DNA of 64,000 nt from Membranipora membranacea (GCA_914767715.1 OU612065.1:25236001-25300000); one strand, 5' to 3'; shown: positions 12,421 to 29,818, counted from the first letter of the stretch. A program made the numbers and translations. Notes: generated by a model not told the origin, from the letters alone.

Positions 12421-13504
12421 TAATATCAACTCCCCTCAGGTTGCTATCAAACAGTCAGATATAGAGTCCAGCTACGTGCCAAGTGTTTTCGATCGGAATG
12501 TATCAAATACCTTAATACTATTTTCAGGAAATAAACAGTCTATTTTTTATGACAATCTTTTATTACCAGTATATTTTTAGAATCAATAATTTTTAGACAT
12601 TTATAAGAGCACCCTACAGAGACATTTTATTTCTCAGATTGAGACGCATACAAAACATACATACATACATACATACATACATTGATGCTGAATACAACTT
12701 TTGCAAGAGAATTGTTGTAATTATTTGAAAATGTGATACTTTTCGAACAAGCCACTTTTAATAATCAATTAGGCCTTAATTTAGGTCCAACAATTTGTGT
12801 GTTGATAGGAAAACCGTGTCCAAATAGCAGGTCAAACTTAATGCATTAATATCATCAATTAGGCCTATATTTAGGCTCAACAATTATGTGAGCAGTCACA
12901 TGTTCAATCTCTTGGTATCATGATAGCGCCCTTATAATCTCTTTTGGCATCAATGCTTAGGCTAGATTACCAAAACACCTTGGATCTCCCAGTGGGTCCT
13001 GGGGAATGCAATGGTCATCAACAAGCTGGTCACTGACTGACCTTTGGAATTGCACAAATTTGACAACCTGGCAGTTCTCAGGATGCATTGGGTACTTAAT
13101 CATAGACCTTAACTCAGTGTTAGACCATTTCTATTCATGATCTCCTGCTGACTGGTGTCTCTGGTTCTCTGCTCTTCATTGGATTTCATCCATAGCTTCA
13201 GATCGGAGAAATTGGTGAGCAACAATGACCACAAAATATTAAATGTCAGATTCATTAACAGCCTGATCAGACCACTTGCATTTCAAATTCAAGACATTTT
13301 GCCAAATTGGTCAGAAGCAGGATTAATTGATCTAAACTGAACGATTACATGGTAAAGTTGTTTTGGCTATAACGTCAATAGAGGAGATTGATCGAGATGT
13401 TCCGTAGTAGGAATCCAAAACATTACAGTAATTCTCATAACCAGAATAGTTCAAATTTATTAAGTCCAAGTTTATTGTTTTATAGCATGGTCTTTTTTTT
13501 CCAG
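12421..13504. other. no gene; ATAC microsatellite
   Basis: Contains an ATAC microsatellite (12654-12682) and two diverged copies of an AATTAGGCCT-type stretch near 12764 and 12850. The segment just before 13505 ends in a strong pyrimidine tract plus CAG, suggesting a 5'UTR intron of the gene that follows. Its upstream exon was not located. Confidence 0.4.
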
Positions 13505-13506
13505 AT

Positions 13507-14244
13507 ATGGGTGCAATGTCGCGTTACATTCTCCTTATAACAGCAGCTCTGCTAGTAGTTGGAGCTCATGGTAATGATGAGACAACACAAGAAATTCAGC
13601 GCTACAAACAATTGAGCAAGATCGTCAACGGTATGCTCAGCTCTGAAAACTGCCCTGATCCCGATTCTTTTGTGAAGCGTGCCGATCTTGCTCTTGGGAC
13701 GTCCGACATAGAACTAGAAGCACAGAAGATACTTTATGAGAAACTTACCAATCGCCTGATCGAGTGCCGGAAGCAAAAGCTCCAAACCTCACCTGCCACA
13801 ACCACAGCATACGTGCCTGATTATCCGATCATTCAGTGTGAGAAAGCAATAAACCTAACAGAAAGTTGGCGTCAGGATCATTCCGGCAGTAAGTCAAAAC
13901 CAGTAAATGGGGAGTGGAACTGCGATCCTAAAGCAATGGCCGCTATCGGCCGCCCATGGTTTCGATTCAGCGGGCCTGCAGGTGATCACCTCTTGGACAA
14001 ATGCATTCCTTACAATAGCTGTGGAACTGAGCAACCAATATGGACTGACGCTGTGATGCCAACCTCTGTTGGGGTTGAAACACCCGTTACAGTTTACACC
14101 GCATTTGGTCGATACTGCAAGTGGTGGACGAGGAAGATCAGTGTTGTCCGATGTACCAATGTTGCGAATGACTTTGTGTACAGATACGATGATGAAAATG
14201 TAGACTGCCGTATTCCTCTTGGATTTTGTGGGACCTCAACATAG
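13507..14244 (+). CDS. secreted D8C (uromodulin/OIT3-type) protein
   Basis: A single coding exon of 245 residues. Residues 1-22 form a signal peptide (MSRYILLITAALLVVGAHG; Met4 is an alternative start). A helical polar segment follows, with Cys49 and Cys87. From Cys111 there are exactly eight cysteines (111, 139, 166, 172, 204, 216, 234, 241), as expected of the D8C domain found in uromodulin, GP2 and OIT3. Family landmarks are NLTESWR (also an N-glycosylation site at Asn116), WFRFSGPAGDHL, CIPYNSCGTEQPIW and a late Cys/Trp block. No zona pellucida domain or membrane segment follows, so it is a small secreted protein of unknown ligand. A pyrimidine-rich acceptor ends two bases before the ATG, so an upstream noncoding exon is likely. 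Confidence 0.85.
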   Translation: MGAMSRYILLITAALLVVGAHGNDETTQEIQRYKQLSKIVNGMLSSENCPDPDSFVKRADLALGTSDIELEAQKILYEKLTNRLIECRKQKLQTSPATTTAYVPDYPIIQCEKAINLTESWRQDHSGSKSKPVNGEWNCDPKAMAAIGRPWFRFSGPAGDHLLDKCIPYNSCGTEQPIWTDAVMPTSVGVETPVTVYTAFGRYCKWWTRKISVVRCTNVANDFVYRYDDENVDCRIPLGFCGTST

Positions 14245-14303
14245 TATAATACACTAAGTTGCCCAATACATGCATATCTGTCTTTTTTGCATGAGTTATT
14301 GAA

Positions 14304-14309
14304 AATAAA
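14304..14309 (+). promoter_or_regulatory. poly(A) signal of the D8C gene
   Basis: AATAAA about 60 bases after the stop codon, properly placed for 3'-end formation. Confidence 0.7.
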
Positions 14310-15073
14310 AAACTATTTCTTAGATAAACCAGTTTATTTTAACAAGATTTTATGCGATACATGAAAACCATGCACTCATCAGTGTCAAAAGGGCTGTCAC
14401 AATCAATTGAATTAAAGAGGGACTCTTTATCCGAGTAACTTTCTCCCTAGCGACCACCTGTATCCTCCATTGCCCCAACATGGTGCCACTGCCACATGCT
14501 CAATGCTTTATCAAAAAATAGTGTCCATAATACAGCAAATGGAATAAGTTGGTAAATATTTTTCACATCCCAAGACCGTTACAGCGACTCTTTTCTCACC
14601 AATGTTTGATAAGATAACATTCACCAAGTATAATTCTCAATTTCAGAAGTGCATGCACCACATTGATTCCCAAAACAGGTGTTCCTAATATATGAGGAAA
14701 ATATTGTTGTAAACCATTATACCTGACCTTGACTATGTCCTCATAGACAAGACAAACGGTTCAGGGAAGAGTCATTTGGCGATGACAAAAAAATGAGAGT
14801 GAGAAAAAAGAGCAGTTTCTGTCCTCTCGCAACACGCCTCTGCAAACTGGGCAGTTACTGTAAAGAGAAAGGGATAAAAAAATTGCTTACAATTCCTTTA
14901 AAACAAGCACCTCACAACGATTAAAACTGTACGTTTTGGAGCACACTCACAAGCAATTGAGTACTTATCCTAAGCAGCAGCACTTGACCAAACTGAGTCT
15001 TGATAAATACATTGATCAGAAGATATTAGTCACAAGCAGTTGCGAAGGACACAACTATCAGAAAAAGGAGCAC
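14310..15073. other. no gene seen
   Basis: Region between two converging genes. Nothing recognised apart from their 3' ends. Confidence 0.4.
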
Positions 15074-15079
15074 TTTATT
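15074..15079 (-). promoter_or_regulatory. poly(A) signal, minus-strand gene
   Basis: TTTATT on the plus strand gives AATAAA on the minus strand, about 330 bases past the stop codon at 15410. Confidence 0.5.
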
Positions 15080-15409
15080 TAGCTCACTCCATTAGAAAAA
15101 AATCAGTAGCCTAAGTAAAAGTAATATATATATGAAAAAAAGCAATGAATGAAACCAAAGTAAGCAACCTGCCTGGCAAAGCACAAGCAACAAATTTAAA
15201 TGGACACTGACTCAATGACCGCAACCATTTATTTGAATAAATGGAAAAAACACCAGGTTTCCATATTGATCGATATCGTGGCTTGAAAAACAATTGTTGC
15301 ATCAAATTACACAATTATCTGTCACCCACACACAGGAAGGCAGTTTCCATTCGTTTCAGTTGATATGGAAGTTTTGATTGTTTTCCTTACCTCAAATGCT
15401 ACCAAGGTA

Positions 15410-17127
15410 TCACAACAGTGCTAAATCATTGTTGTTTGCAGGTGTATTCATATCAATATCGGCATCCTGGAGGGAGTCCTGGTCATCTAATACATCTGTG
15501 TCAAGCTCATCTTCTGAGGAGTTGTCACTACCACTGACCTCAGAATCATCCCTGTCTAATGGGTTGTCATCCGCCTTGTTTCCTAATAAAAACAAATTGA
15601 CAACATGAAATTTCTATAAACAATTTGTCCTGTACCGCAAAACATTACATCACATTTAAACTTTCATCCACTTTCAGGCTAATTGCAAGCGTGGAGTCAT
15701 ATATGCTCAACCACCAGAAAGCTAGCATCATTATCAAGTTGCGTGACTCACCATAAGGCAATATACCATCTCCTTGTGTTCGGAGTGAGAGCTTCCATGT
15801 CTCATAAGCATCTTCTGCCTGCGATATCATAGCTTCATCAGCTAGCTGGTCAGTAGCTGGAAACCATGATTGATCAAGCTGTGGGGGCAGCAAATTTGGA
15901 AAACATGTCATGGAATATGATGACATGATCCAGTCTAAAATAACAAATTATTAAAAGAAATAAATAACCACTACTCTACTGTCAACTTAATTATCAGTGA
16001 GTTTATTATATACTATAGATAGACCACTGACAGTTCAGGGTGGCAGCATTTAAATGAGGTTCAACACGGACCTGAATGTTCAACAAGTTTTAAAAAATGA
16101 GCTGTTGAGACTGACTGACTTCTGAGTCCTTACAACATAGTAGTACCAGAGACTATAGATATAGATATATATCTATACTATAGTCTCTGGACCTGGTAGT
16201 GGTAGAACAACAAGTTACTAGCATAGTTACATGGGCCCCTGGGACTTGCATGTCTTTACTTTGCCAACCAATGTCCACTATCAACCACCCAAAAAACACC
16301 GGTGTTTTTTGGGTGGTTGATAGTGGACATTGGTTGGCAAAGTAAAGACATGCAAGTCCCAGGGGCCCATGTATAGTTAGTAGGAAATTAATTAATTAAT
16401 GCCTCCTCACCCTTAGATTTACAGAGTTTTGTTTTCCTCCTTTACTTCACTAGTTACTTTACATATATATTATATGTCACAGCCTTCGAGCTCCTTCTAT
16501 CCCACCCTCCCTGCTTCTATAAAAATTAGAATTTTTATGTTCAGCAGCAGGCAGCAGAAAATTAAACATAAATAACGTTATGAAAAGCAGAAAGTGAAAA
16601 CAACTTTAAAATAATCCTCCCTTTTGAAAAGAGCTTGACGACAAGCCAATCAAACCATTTCACTTCTCACTTGCTAACCAATCAGTGAGATGTATCAGTT
16701 GAGTCGTCATAGCGAGGGAAAATACCATGTGGCCATTCTGATAATAAACTTGAAATCCATCTTTGGACCTACTAGTATTAGCAGTTTCTCACAGTCACTG
16801 GACATAACCAAACTTACAAGACAAAGCTGGGCACACATCAGGCTAACTAGACTTGTTAATTGACCTATCTAATTTTTTGTCTGATTGTAGGAGATATACA
16901 TATAGTAAGCAAAGAGGAAAACCTGATCTTCCAAATTCCTGCTTTGCATCATCAGGTGGGCTATCATCTTCATCAAGGAGTAACTCCTTTGGTGTCATAA
17001 ATAGATAGGTACTGATAGTAAAGGAAGTAAAACCCTGGTTGAATGTCTGCAATAGAATATGTGACTTCCATTCTCCATGGTCAGAGAAGTGACCACCAGA
17101 AAGTCTGAACAAGGACTCCCTTTCAAC
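15410..17127 (-). CDS. unrecognised gene, last three exons, acidic tail
   Basis: Three minus-strand segments join in phase with good splice sites: 17127-16923 (ending TCAG before GTTTTC), 15934-15752 (ending before GTGAGT) and 15582-15410 (stop). Together they give about 187 residues. The first encodes LFRLSGGHFSDHGEWKSHIL and FTSFTISTYLFMTPKELLL. The second encodes DWIMSSYSMTCFPNLLPPQL and a Trp-containing helix. The third is an acidic Ser/Asp/Glu-rich tail ending NNNDLALL. The first two look like a folded conserved domain, but I do not recognise the family. No start codon or upstream exon was found between 17128 and the divergent DHPS start at 17457, so either 5' exons lie further away or this is a 3' fragment. 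Introns 1 and 2 are about 990 and 170 bp; the larger holds a 142-bp perfect palindrome. Confidence 0.6.
16146..16190. repeat. 45-bp hairpin
   Basis: Arms CCAGAGACTATAG (16146-16158) and its complement (16178-16190) around an AT-rich centre that can also pair. It lies in an intron of the minus-strand gene. No clear flanking direct repeat. Confidence 0.85.
16222..16379. mobile_element. 142-bp perfect palindrome with target duplication
   Basis: 16230-16371 is a perfect inverted repeat with no spacer, centred at 16300/16301. The arm starts CATGGGCCCCTGGGACTTGC and ends AAAAAACACC. It is flanked by CATAGTTA (16222-16229) and TATAGTTA (16372-16379), a 7-of-8 match as expected for a target-site duplication. 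A palindrome this long and flawless must be recent or an assembly fold-back; the flanking repeat favours insertion. Confidence 0.85.
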
Positions 17128-17456
17128 CTAAACATTTAGAGGGGGCCACAGCTTCTACAAGACCAAGGTCAAGGAGCTCTTCCACCACCGGGTCTAGTCT
17201 CTGGGGGTTAAGTACAGAAAAAAAGCTGATCTAAACTGTGAAACTTTACTTTATTTTTTACTAAGCAACTTTGACAATTTTGTTCAAAATAATATAGTTT
17301 CCACATTTATCTTTAGCGCACAGAGTCTCTGTTATTATCTGGTATCGATGCCAAAGGGCATATCCCTGTTATCCCCGCTGTTTCCACTGCACAACATCAT
17401 ACGGCTCTATCCGGTGTGTCTGTCCAGAAATTACACCTGAATATCACAACGTCACA
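17128..17456. promoter_or_regulatory. intergenic region between divergent genes
   Basis: Separates DHPS (+) from the minus-strand gene. On the minus strand 17205-17131 is open and reads RLDPVVEELLDLGLVEAVAP, but in a frame that does not join the exon at 17127, so it may be a retroelement scrap. No TATA box is evident. Confidence 0.35.
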
Positions 17457-23632
<6,176 letters not shown>

Positions 23633-23759
23633 TGACATGTACAGCGACATGTTCATATATAACAGTCCCTAAGAATAATATGTGTATCCTCTTAATTGCT
23701 GCGAGAGTACTAACCCAGAACTCGTATTTCCCTAGCACTGCTTTTTTACATAGACAACC

Positions 23760-23930
23760 AGGGGTCTATTAATTGGAGTGAGCGAAGCAAATTTTCACTA
23801 TCCCTTCGCTCAAAATTATGGCTTATTTGGACGTTCAACCAGAAAAGTTCTTTCTTCAATCTTCCACTCAGTTTGCACTATAGTTCCATCTATGAGTGAG
23901 TGTTTGGTCTCTTCTGTAGACGGTTCGCCA
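23760..23930 (+). repeat. dispersed repeat, copy 1
   Basis: Matches 43747-43920 over about 150 bp: GGGGTCT, ATTAGAATGAGCGA-like sequence, CGCTCAAAATTATSSCT, TTCAAYYAGA, then a CTCAG...TATAGTTC tract. Contains a GAGCGAAG...CTTCGCTC hairpin. It overlaps the 3'UTR of DHPS. Confidence 0.65.
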
Positions 23931-24044
23931 AATAAAGAGATTGATTTTTGCAACTGATCTCAAAAATGATTTTAACTGGAGACCAATTTTGAGGGATAGG
24001 CTCTTTGTTTTATCTATAGTTCAACCGTCCCACACATAAATAAA
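23931..24044 (+). promoter_or_regulatory. poly(A) signals of DHPS
   Basis: AATAAA at 23931-23936 and again at 24039-24044, about 300 and 410 bases past the DHPS stop. Either could be used. Confidence 0.5.
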
Positions 24045-25818
24045 GGTTGGCATGAGGTCAGGATCTGTATGCGGCTCTGTCCTCTGTTGTGAGCAAGCAA
24101 TTTTTTTTAATATTTTTTTATTTTACGAGTATAGCAATGCAGTTACCTTTCTGTTACTATACTTGTCTTGTCTCTTTCTACTGATGACCAACTTGAAAAA
24201 AAAACCAGAAATCTAATTGCAACATTCTTGATCCATGTTTTGATAGGCCCCGTGAGGGATTAGTCCCAAGATCTCAGAAAATCATTACTGGCTTTAGTAT
24301 TTTTCAATATTGCTTTTACAAATTTATCTTAGCAATGAACATCCACATCACATTCCTATAGGGTTGGTTGATACAGCAAGTCATATTATCCGTCTGCGTA
24401 TTCCTACGACTTCATTCATTCATGGTATATTAAATTGGTACTTAGATCATTAAATCCTAAAAGGTGTCACTACAATAATAGAGACATCTTGAAAACTTTT
24501 CCATTGGTAATGATTAAGTCTAAGGCTGGTTGTGTCTCTTGCCAACATCACTGTGTGAAGAAAACTCCTAAGCTTGATAGTTTTTCAACTATTTTTGAGT
24601 TCAGATCTTGTCATTGTTAAAAATTCCTAAGATTGCAATGATATCATTATGGCGTTGCAAAACCATTGTCAACACGTTCACAAATCAGTTGGGCACCAAC
24701 AGGCAAACCGATCAGGCATATTTGTCGAGAAAGGTAAGCGGTTGACCTTTGTTTTTGGCTTTCACTGGGCAAGATGGCACCAAATCTCCCCTGAATAAGA
24801 GTGGTGAATTTTTATCATGTTTTTCACACTGGCATGCAAAACAAAGTCAGCTCAGGATCTTTCTTGCCCAAGATCTGGATTAAACTCGATCTGATTTATT
24901 GAGAATGACAGGAAATACCCCTTAAAGGATCTAAGATTAAAAGCTTGAGTTTCTTGTTCTTTGGGTGAGGAGGATGAAAATACTTGATGTCATAGCAACA
25001 CATGTATAGCAGATAAAGACAATTCCTAATGAGAATAATGATTTTTACTGATGAAAATGATTATTGACAATAGAAAATTGGAAAGGCTTCTGGTATAAGT
25101 GGAAAGGCTACGCCTAAACCGCCTTGCTGGGGACAGCACTGATATATATACACTATTTTATTGTTCAAAATTATCATATTATTTTGGTCAATCAGGTAAT
25201 TATCGAGAAAATGAAAATAATGATTATGATGGTAAATTGAAATAAGTATACGGTACTATAAGTATATTCATGGATAATAATATAATTGATCAAGCTTTTG
25301 CTTTTTGAGACACATGATAAAGCAGGTAGGGTTAAAGCAATGAACTCCCTCTTCCATTCATTGGAAGAGAAGATGGTAGTAACTGTGAAAGCAGGAGTTG
25401 TGCTCTTACTAAGTCTGAACAGACAATTCTTAAATTTCTTGATAAGAGATGTCTCTTTGTTTATGAACATGTCCTCACCATCTGAATTGATGACTTAGGC
25501 AACACCCTCTCTGGAGAGCCGAAGGCTGAATAGGTCATAGACACTGAATCTGACATAGACTCCGTCCTGATATGTTTGAGCCACTAGCAGTCAGAGATGC
25601 AAACGCAATAATTCATGTTATAATTTGACATCACGCTGTTTTAATAAAGTCACTCACAGCGCATGTTTTGACATACTTTATATCAATATGCATCTCCTCA
25701 TGTGCTTTTCACATGACGTTGGCTTGCCCCACATATAGGCTGGGGCAAAAAAATGGTTTTCATTCACTGGAGAATAATAATTGTGAGAAAAGTTTTGTGG
25801 TAACACACTCACTGTCAA
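24045..25818. other. no gene seen
   Basis: AT-rich region between converging genes. A CAATGAACTCCCTC-type short palindrome lies at 25338-25363, related to those at 33100 and 47559 but without a clear target duplication. Open frames here are short and unremarkable. Confidence 0.4.
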
Positions 25819-28800
25819 TCACTCATCAAGATGGTGACAGTTAACAACATATTCTCCGACATCAGCATCCTCTGATTCTCGATTAGATATGTCATTTTCT
25901 GTGTCATGCTGAGGCAATATCTCGACATAATCATGTGGATACCTGTGAATATCACCTAGGCGATTTGTTCTGAGACTCTGGGTCAGTTGTCCTCCCTCTG
26001 ATTCAGGTAAAACGATGGTTGGATTATCTACATACAAGCCAGTCTCAGAGTTCTCAGCGGTGTACGATTGGGTGGGGTGTGCTATATCAGGTAATGTTAT
26101 AGAATCATAATCATGATCAGAGAGTGGACGGGTGGCTGTAGCTGCAGAGTGAGTAATCCAGGGTCTATATACCGAGTCAACGTAGCTGTATGCTTCCTCA
26201 ACTGGGGTTATCGGTCCGCGATCACCATCCCTGTAACATAGACAGCAGACAACCATAATATTATTATTGGCTTCACTGATAATTTTGTCACCGAGTTACC
26301 CAAACAGGCGGTGAACATCAGCATTGAATCTGGTTATTTGCCTGTGTGAAAATCAAATTAAATAAAATGGCTTACTATCGTTGACTGTTTACAAAGTGAT
26401 TGATACGCACGTAGGTAATTCAAAATTTATTTACCGTTTGTGTGGAGATCTGTAACACTTAACGAAGCAGATTAAGAGAGCGATGATGTTGAGAGCGAGG
26501 ATAACACCTGATGCAACTATGATAACTATGTATAGTAAGGGTAGTTCAACATCTGGTTTGGCTGTAACCATTTCTACTGAAACTAGAAATTGGTCTTGAA
26601 GGTAACACACACTCTTCTCAAATATTTATATTTATAATGTTAGAGTAAGCAGACATTATGTTAGTTTTGCAACATATACTGGCTTAAATTATTAAAATAG
26701 GGATATGACACCATACAATTGCCATGATGTCCTGTTGCGGAGGAGTTCATTATGGTGAAGCAAAGTGCCGAATAACCGCAACGCAAAAACCGACATTTAC
26801 CATCAAACGATGTTGTATTGTTGGAGGTGGTGAGCAGTGACAAGGTAGTTTCGTCAGGTTTGGTTGCCCTCCCGGTTGCCCTCTCAGTAACTGACCTAGA
26901 CCCTGAAGTTCCAAGGCTTGTCTCCTTTACGGATACATCAGTGACGGCAGGAACAATAGAGGCAAACCCTGACAGCCCTGTAAGGGGCGAGCAAGACATG
27001 AGATTAGCATAAACCTGGACTGGGATTCAGTCCAACAACTTGGAGTTACAATTGGCAAGCTATGACACCATACAATTGCCATGATGTCCTGTTACGGAGG
27101 AGTTCATTATGGTGAAGCAAAGTGCCGAATAACCGCAACGCAAAAACCGACACTTACCATCAAACGATGTTGTATTGTTGGAGGTGGTGAGCAGTGACAA
27201 GGTAGTTTCGTCAGGTTTGGTTGCCCTCCCGGTTGCCCTCTCAGTAACTGACCTAGACCCTGAAGTTCCAAGGCTTGTCTCCTTTACGGAAACATCAGTG
27301 AATGCAGGAACAATAGAGGCAAACTCTGACAGCCCTGTAAGGGGCGAACAAGACATTAGATTAGCATAAACCTTGGACTGGATTCAGGCCAACAACTTGG
27401 AGTTATCTACTCAGGTTGGGTGTGTCGGTTTGTTGGACCAACAAACCCAACATGAGCAGATAACTCCACAAAATAACAAACCAAAACCCATCAGCCAATC
27501 AAAACAAAACAAAAACACAAGCACATGGGTCCATGGGTATAATAATTGTGATACATGTGTGGATAGTACCACAAAAGCAATATCCAACATCACCAATAAT
27601 ACAGACAAGGCCTCATTTTTGGCCTGAATCCAAGGCTACATAAACCTGCATTTGTAACGCTATGACCAAAACTTGAGTCAGATTTGAGTCATATTATATC
27701 AGCAGACGTTCCCTTTGGAAACTTGGGCCAGCTTGTGGGCCCTTTGCTATTTGACAGTGCATTGAAATCCTTAGAAAACGATTGAATGTTGTATTACACC
27801 ATGGAGTTAGAGTTAGGGTAGACTATATCCATCAGCGACCTCACCTGTTACAGAAATGTATCCCAGAGAACTTGATCCGACTAATATTCGGTCTTGTTTT
27901 GGCAGCGGTAGAATTGAATATGGCCTATACAGCTTACATTTGTGTACGTTCCCAGCTTTGACATTCTGTGTTGAATTTGCTTTCTTGCATATTGAGGTTA
28001 CAGTTGAAGTTTCAAGGTTGATAATCCGTAGGGCCCCATTAATATAGTCTGTTAACATCATGATATTGCTCTCCAAAAAAACCAGGGAAAACGTGAACAG
28101 ACCGAACCTTGAAGCTGGTAGTGAGGCATCTATATATCCAGATGTGTACTCATTAATCAATCGCTCAACAATGTTAGTTGACAGATTTAGCTTGGCAATA
28201 CCACCAGGATAATGAGTGTACATTATTGCATCTTGGTTTGGGGTCAGTGTCATACTTATTGGTGGCTCAGTAAGATTTGTCAGGGTAGTCACTTGTTCAG
28301 TTTCCATATCCAGCTTTCGTAGCTTTCGATTCTCATAATCAGCAACAGCGATAGCAACCCCAAAGGTAGCGGGTAACTTTATTGCATCATAAACAGAACT
28401 AAACCTTGCTGTGCTAAATGGACCATCAGCAAAAGAGCTTGCTGAGGTGCAAGAACCTGCGACAGACCTTGTGGAGTTTGTTATTCTTGAAACTGATCTG
28501 ATACAGAAGTTCCGTGTATCAGCGACAATAACTTTTGAGTCATTATACTGGAAGAATGAGCAAGGAGTACGGAACTGAGGAGGTTCTCTACTTGACCTTG
28601 ACCCCTCACGATAACCACTAGTAATCAGCTCATCATGCTGTGTAACTGTGTTGATGGTTTTCAGCTGATTATAATTTAAGTATAAAATATTCCCTTCAAC
28701 AAGCCGGTCGACTTCCATATGCCTGACAGACGGTGTATTGTTTGAGATGCTTTCCGGATAAACTTTGTAAAACGAAAGCCTACAACACAAGATAAATGTG

Positions 28801-29219
28801 ATTTTACCAAACACAGAGTTGAATAAAGCAAATGGTTTACTGTTCTCGTTGCAGCGCTCTTGAGGTTCATAAATCACCTAAAAAAAATATCAAGAGTAAA
28901 ATTTGTCTACTTCCATCTCTGGTCTGCTAATGGGAGGTAGGACCAAGGCAGTCTTCTTTATGAGATCTAAGCCCACATACAAGGGAATCTGATGAGGCAA
29001 CAGGAGTAATTCAGTATTTAGAGTGAAGAATGGGAAAATGGAAGAGAATTTGGAAATTTGACGTTTAGTAATGAATAGATGTGACACATACCCATCTACA
29101 CGGTTATGATAGACTTGTATAGAAGTTTGAGACTCTGCAGTGCATGGGCTGAGCAAAAAGGTCAGCGTTATCAGTAATCTCTGGAAGAAAAGAGCAGCGA
29201 GAAAATAAGTAATCAACAT
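25819..29219 (-). CDS. type I membrane protein, NHL-like ectodomain, tyrosine-rich tail
   Basis: Six minus-strand exons join in phase: 29219-29100 (signal peptide; its donor CGT/GTAGAT is weak), 28877-27845, 27334-27158, 26977-26801, 26576-26435 and 26230-25819, about 686 residues. Residues 1-29 are a signal peptide. The large exon encodes repeated blades such as SKVIVADTRNFCIRSVSRI, GVAIAVADYENRKLRKLD and LESNIMMLTDYINGALRIIN, the look of an NHL-type beta-propeller. Two near-identical Ser/Thr-rich 59-residue exons form a stem. The next exon holds one helix (LLYIVIIVASGVILALNIIA) followed by basic KCYRSPHKR. The tail has nine tyrosines, including DYDSITLP, LYVDNP, DYVEILP and EYVVNC, suggesting SH2 or adaptor docking. 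Probably a surface receptor or adhesion protein; ligand and family name unknown. Confidence 0.7.
26704..27372. repeat. 357-bp tandem duplication carrying an exon
   Basis: Units start at 26704 and 27061. Each holds one 177-nt, phase 1-1 stem exon of the minus-strand membrane protein with its own acceptor and donor (donor GTAAAT in 26801-26977, GTAAGT in 27158-27334). The encoded peptides differ at two positions (SGF/SEF and PAV/PAF). Each unit also carries the start of the foldback element that is complete at 27372-27635. Confidence 0.9.
27010..27048. mobile_element. truncated end of foldback element
   Basis: Matches the left end of the element at 27372 (GGATTCAGTCCAACAACTTG, then GAGTTA) and then stops, with about 12 bases of unrelated filler before the next duplication unit at 27061. 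Confidence 0.8.
27372..27635. mobile_element. non-autonomous foldback element, copy 2
   Basis: Same family as 10795-11022. The outer ends are inverted (GATTCAGGCC against GGCCTGAATC). An inner hairpin starts GGAGTTATCTACTCAGGTT and ends in CAGATAACTCC, with a GGTTTGTTGG/CCAACAAACC core missing from copy 1. ATAAACC occurs just outside both ends, suggesting a target duplication. Lies in an intron of the minus-strand membrane protein. No coding capacity. Confidence 0.8.
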
Positions 29220-29818
29220 TGCACAGGTGAATTCTAGTAGTGCATGTTCTACTCACTGCCAGGCAATTGGTGCCCAAGTAGTTATTTGCTTCCAGTCCCC
29301 TGGCTGTATCTCTCACAGACCAATCTTACTCTCTGTATTCAATTATCACCCGACTGAGTTCGATATAGAAAATATAAGACCACCCAAAAACATAATCATT
29401 TTGATATGTGGTCCAAACTGCACATATTTTATGCTAGGAGTGAATCATAAAGCAAATAGGACTCACCATCTTTTGTAGCGGCTTCTCCTTTGCTGTCTTG
29501 TTGATTTTTAAGACTTACGGGGTCAGCATTCCTGCATATACTAGATAATAATTGATTGTATGTTGAAATAATAAAATGATGACTGAATTGAAATCAATGA
29601 AGCATGTGGCAAAATAATGAAAATTCATTCTACAGCAATTTGAGGAAATAACATTCCAAGCTCATAAAAAAATTTGTGTCAAGCACATTCCAAGCTCATA
29701 AAAAAAATGTTGTGTCAAGTGGTTTCAATGATCTGCCCTAAAGCTTGTGTGTGTGTTTCACTTGATCCTTCCCTTTATGTTTTATTCATTAAGTAAGACT
29801 CGCCCATAAAAATATAAG
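29220..29818. other. upstream of membrane-protein gene; small tandem repeat
   Basis: Likely holds the promoter or 5'UTR of the minus-strand gene; no TATA box is obvious. A 34-35 bp direct duplication (CATTCCAAGCTCATAAAAAA...) lies at 29651-29720. Confidence 0.4.

Noticed and set aside
16146-16190. Hairpin next to the 142-bp palindrome as an insertion of the same class
   Set aside because: Ends could be CA..TG inside the arms, but no flanking direct repeat was found, so it is listed only as a hairpin.
17131-17205. Open minus-strand stretch DPVVEELLDLGLVEAVAP as an upstream exon of the 15.4-17.1 kb gene
   Set aside because: It is out of frame with the exon at 17127 and no intron fits between them; it may be a retroelement scrap.
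26818-27369. Two 64-codon plus-strand frames with near-identical sequence
   Set aside because: They are antisense to the duplicated stem exon of the minus-strand membrane protein, which has proper splice sites and phase.
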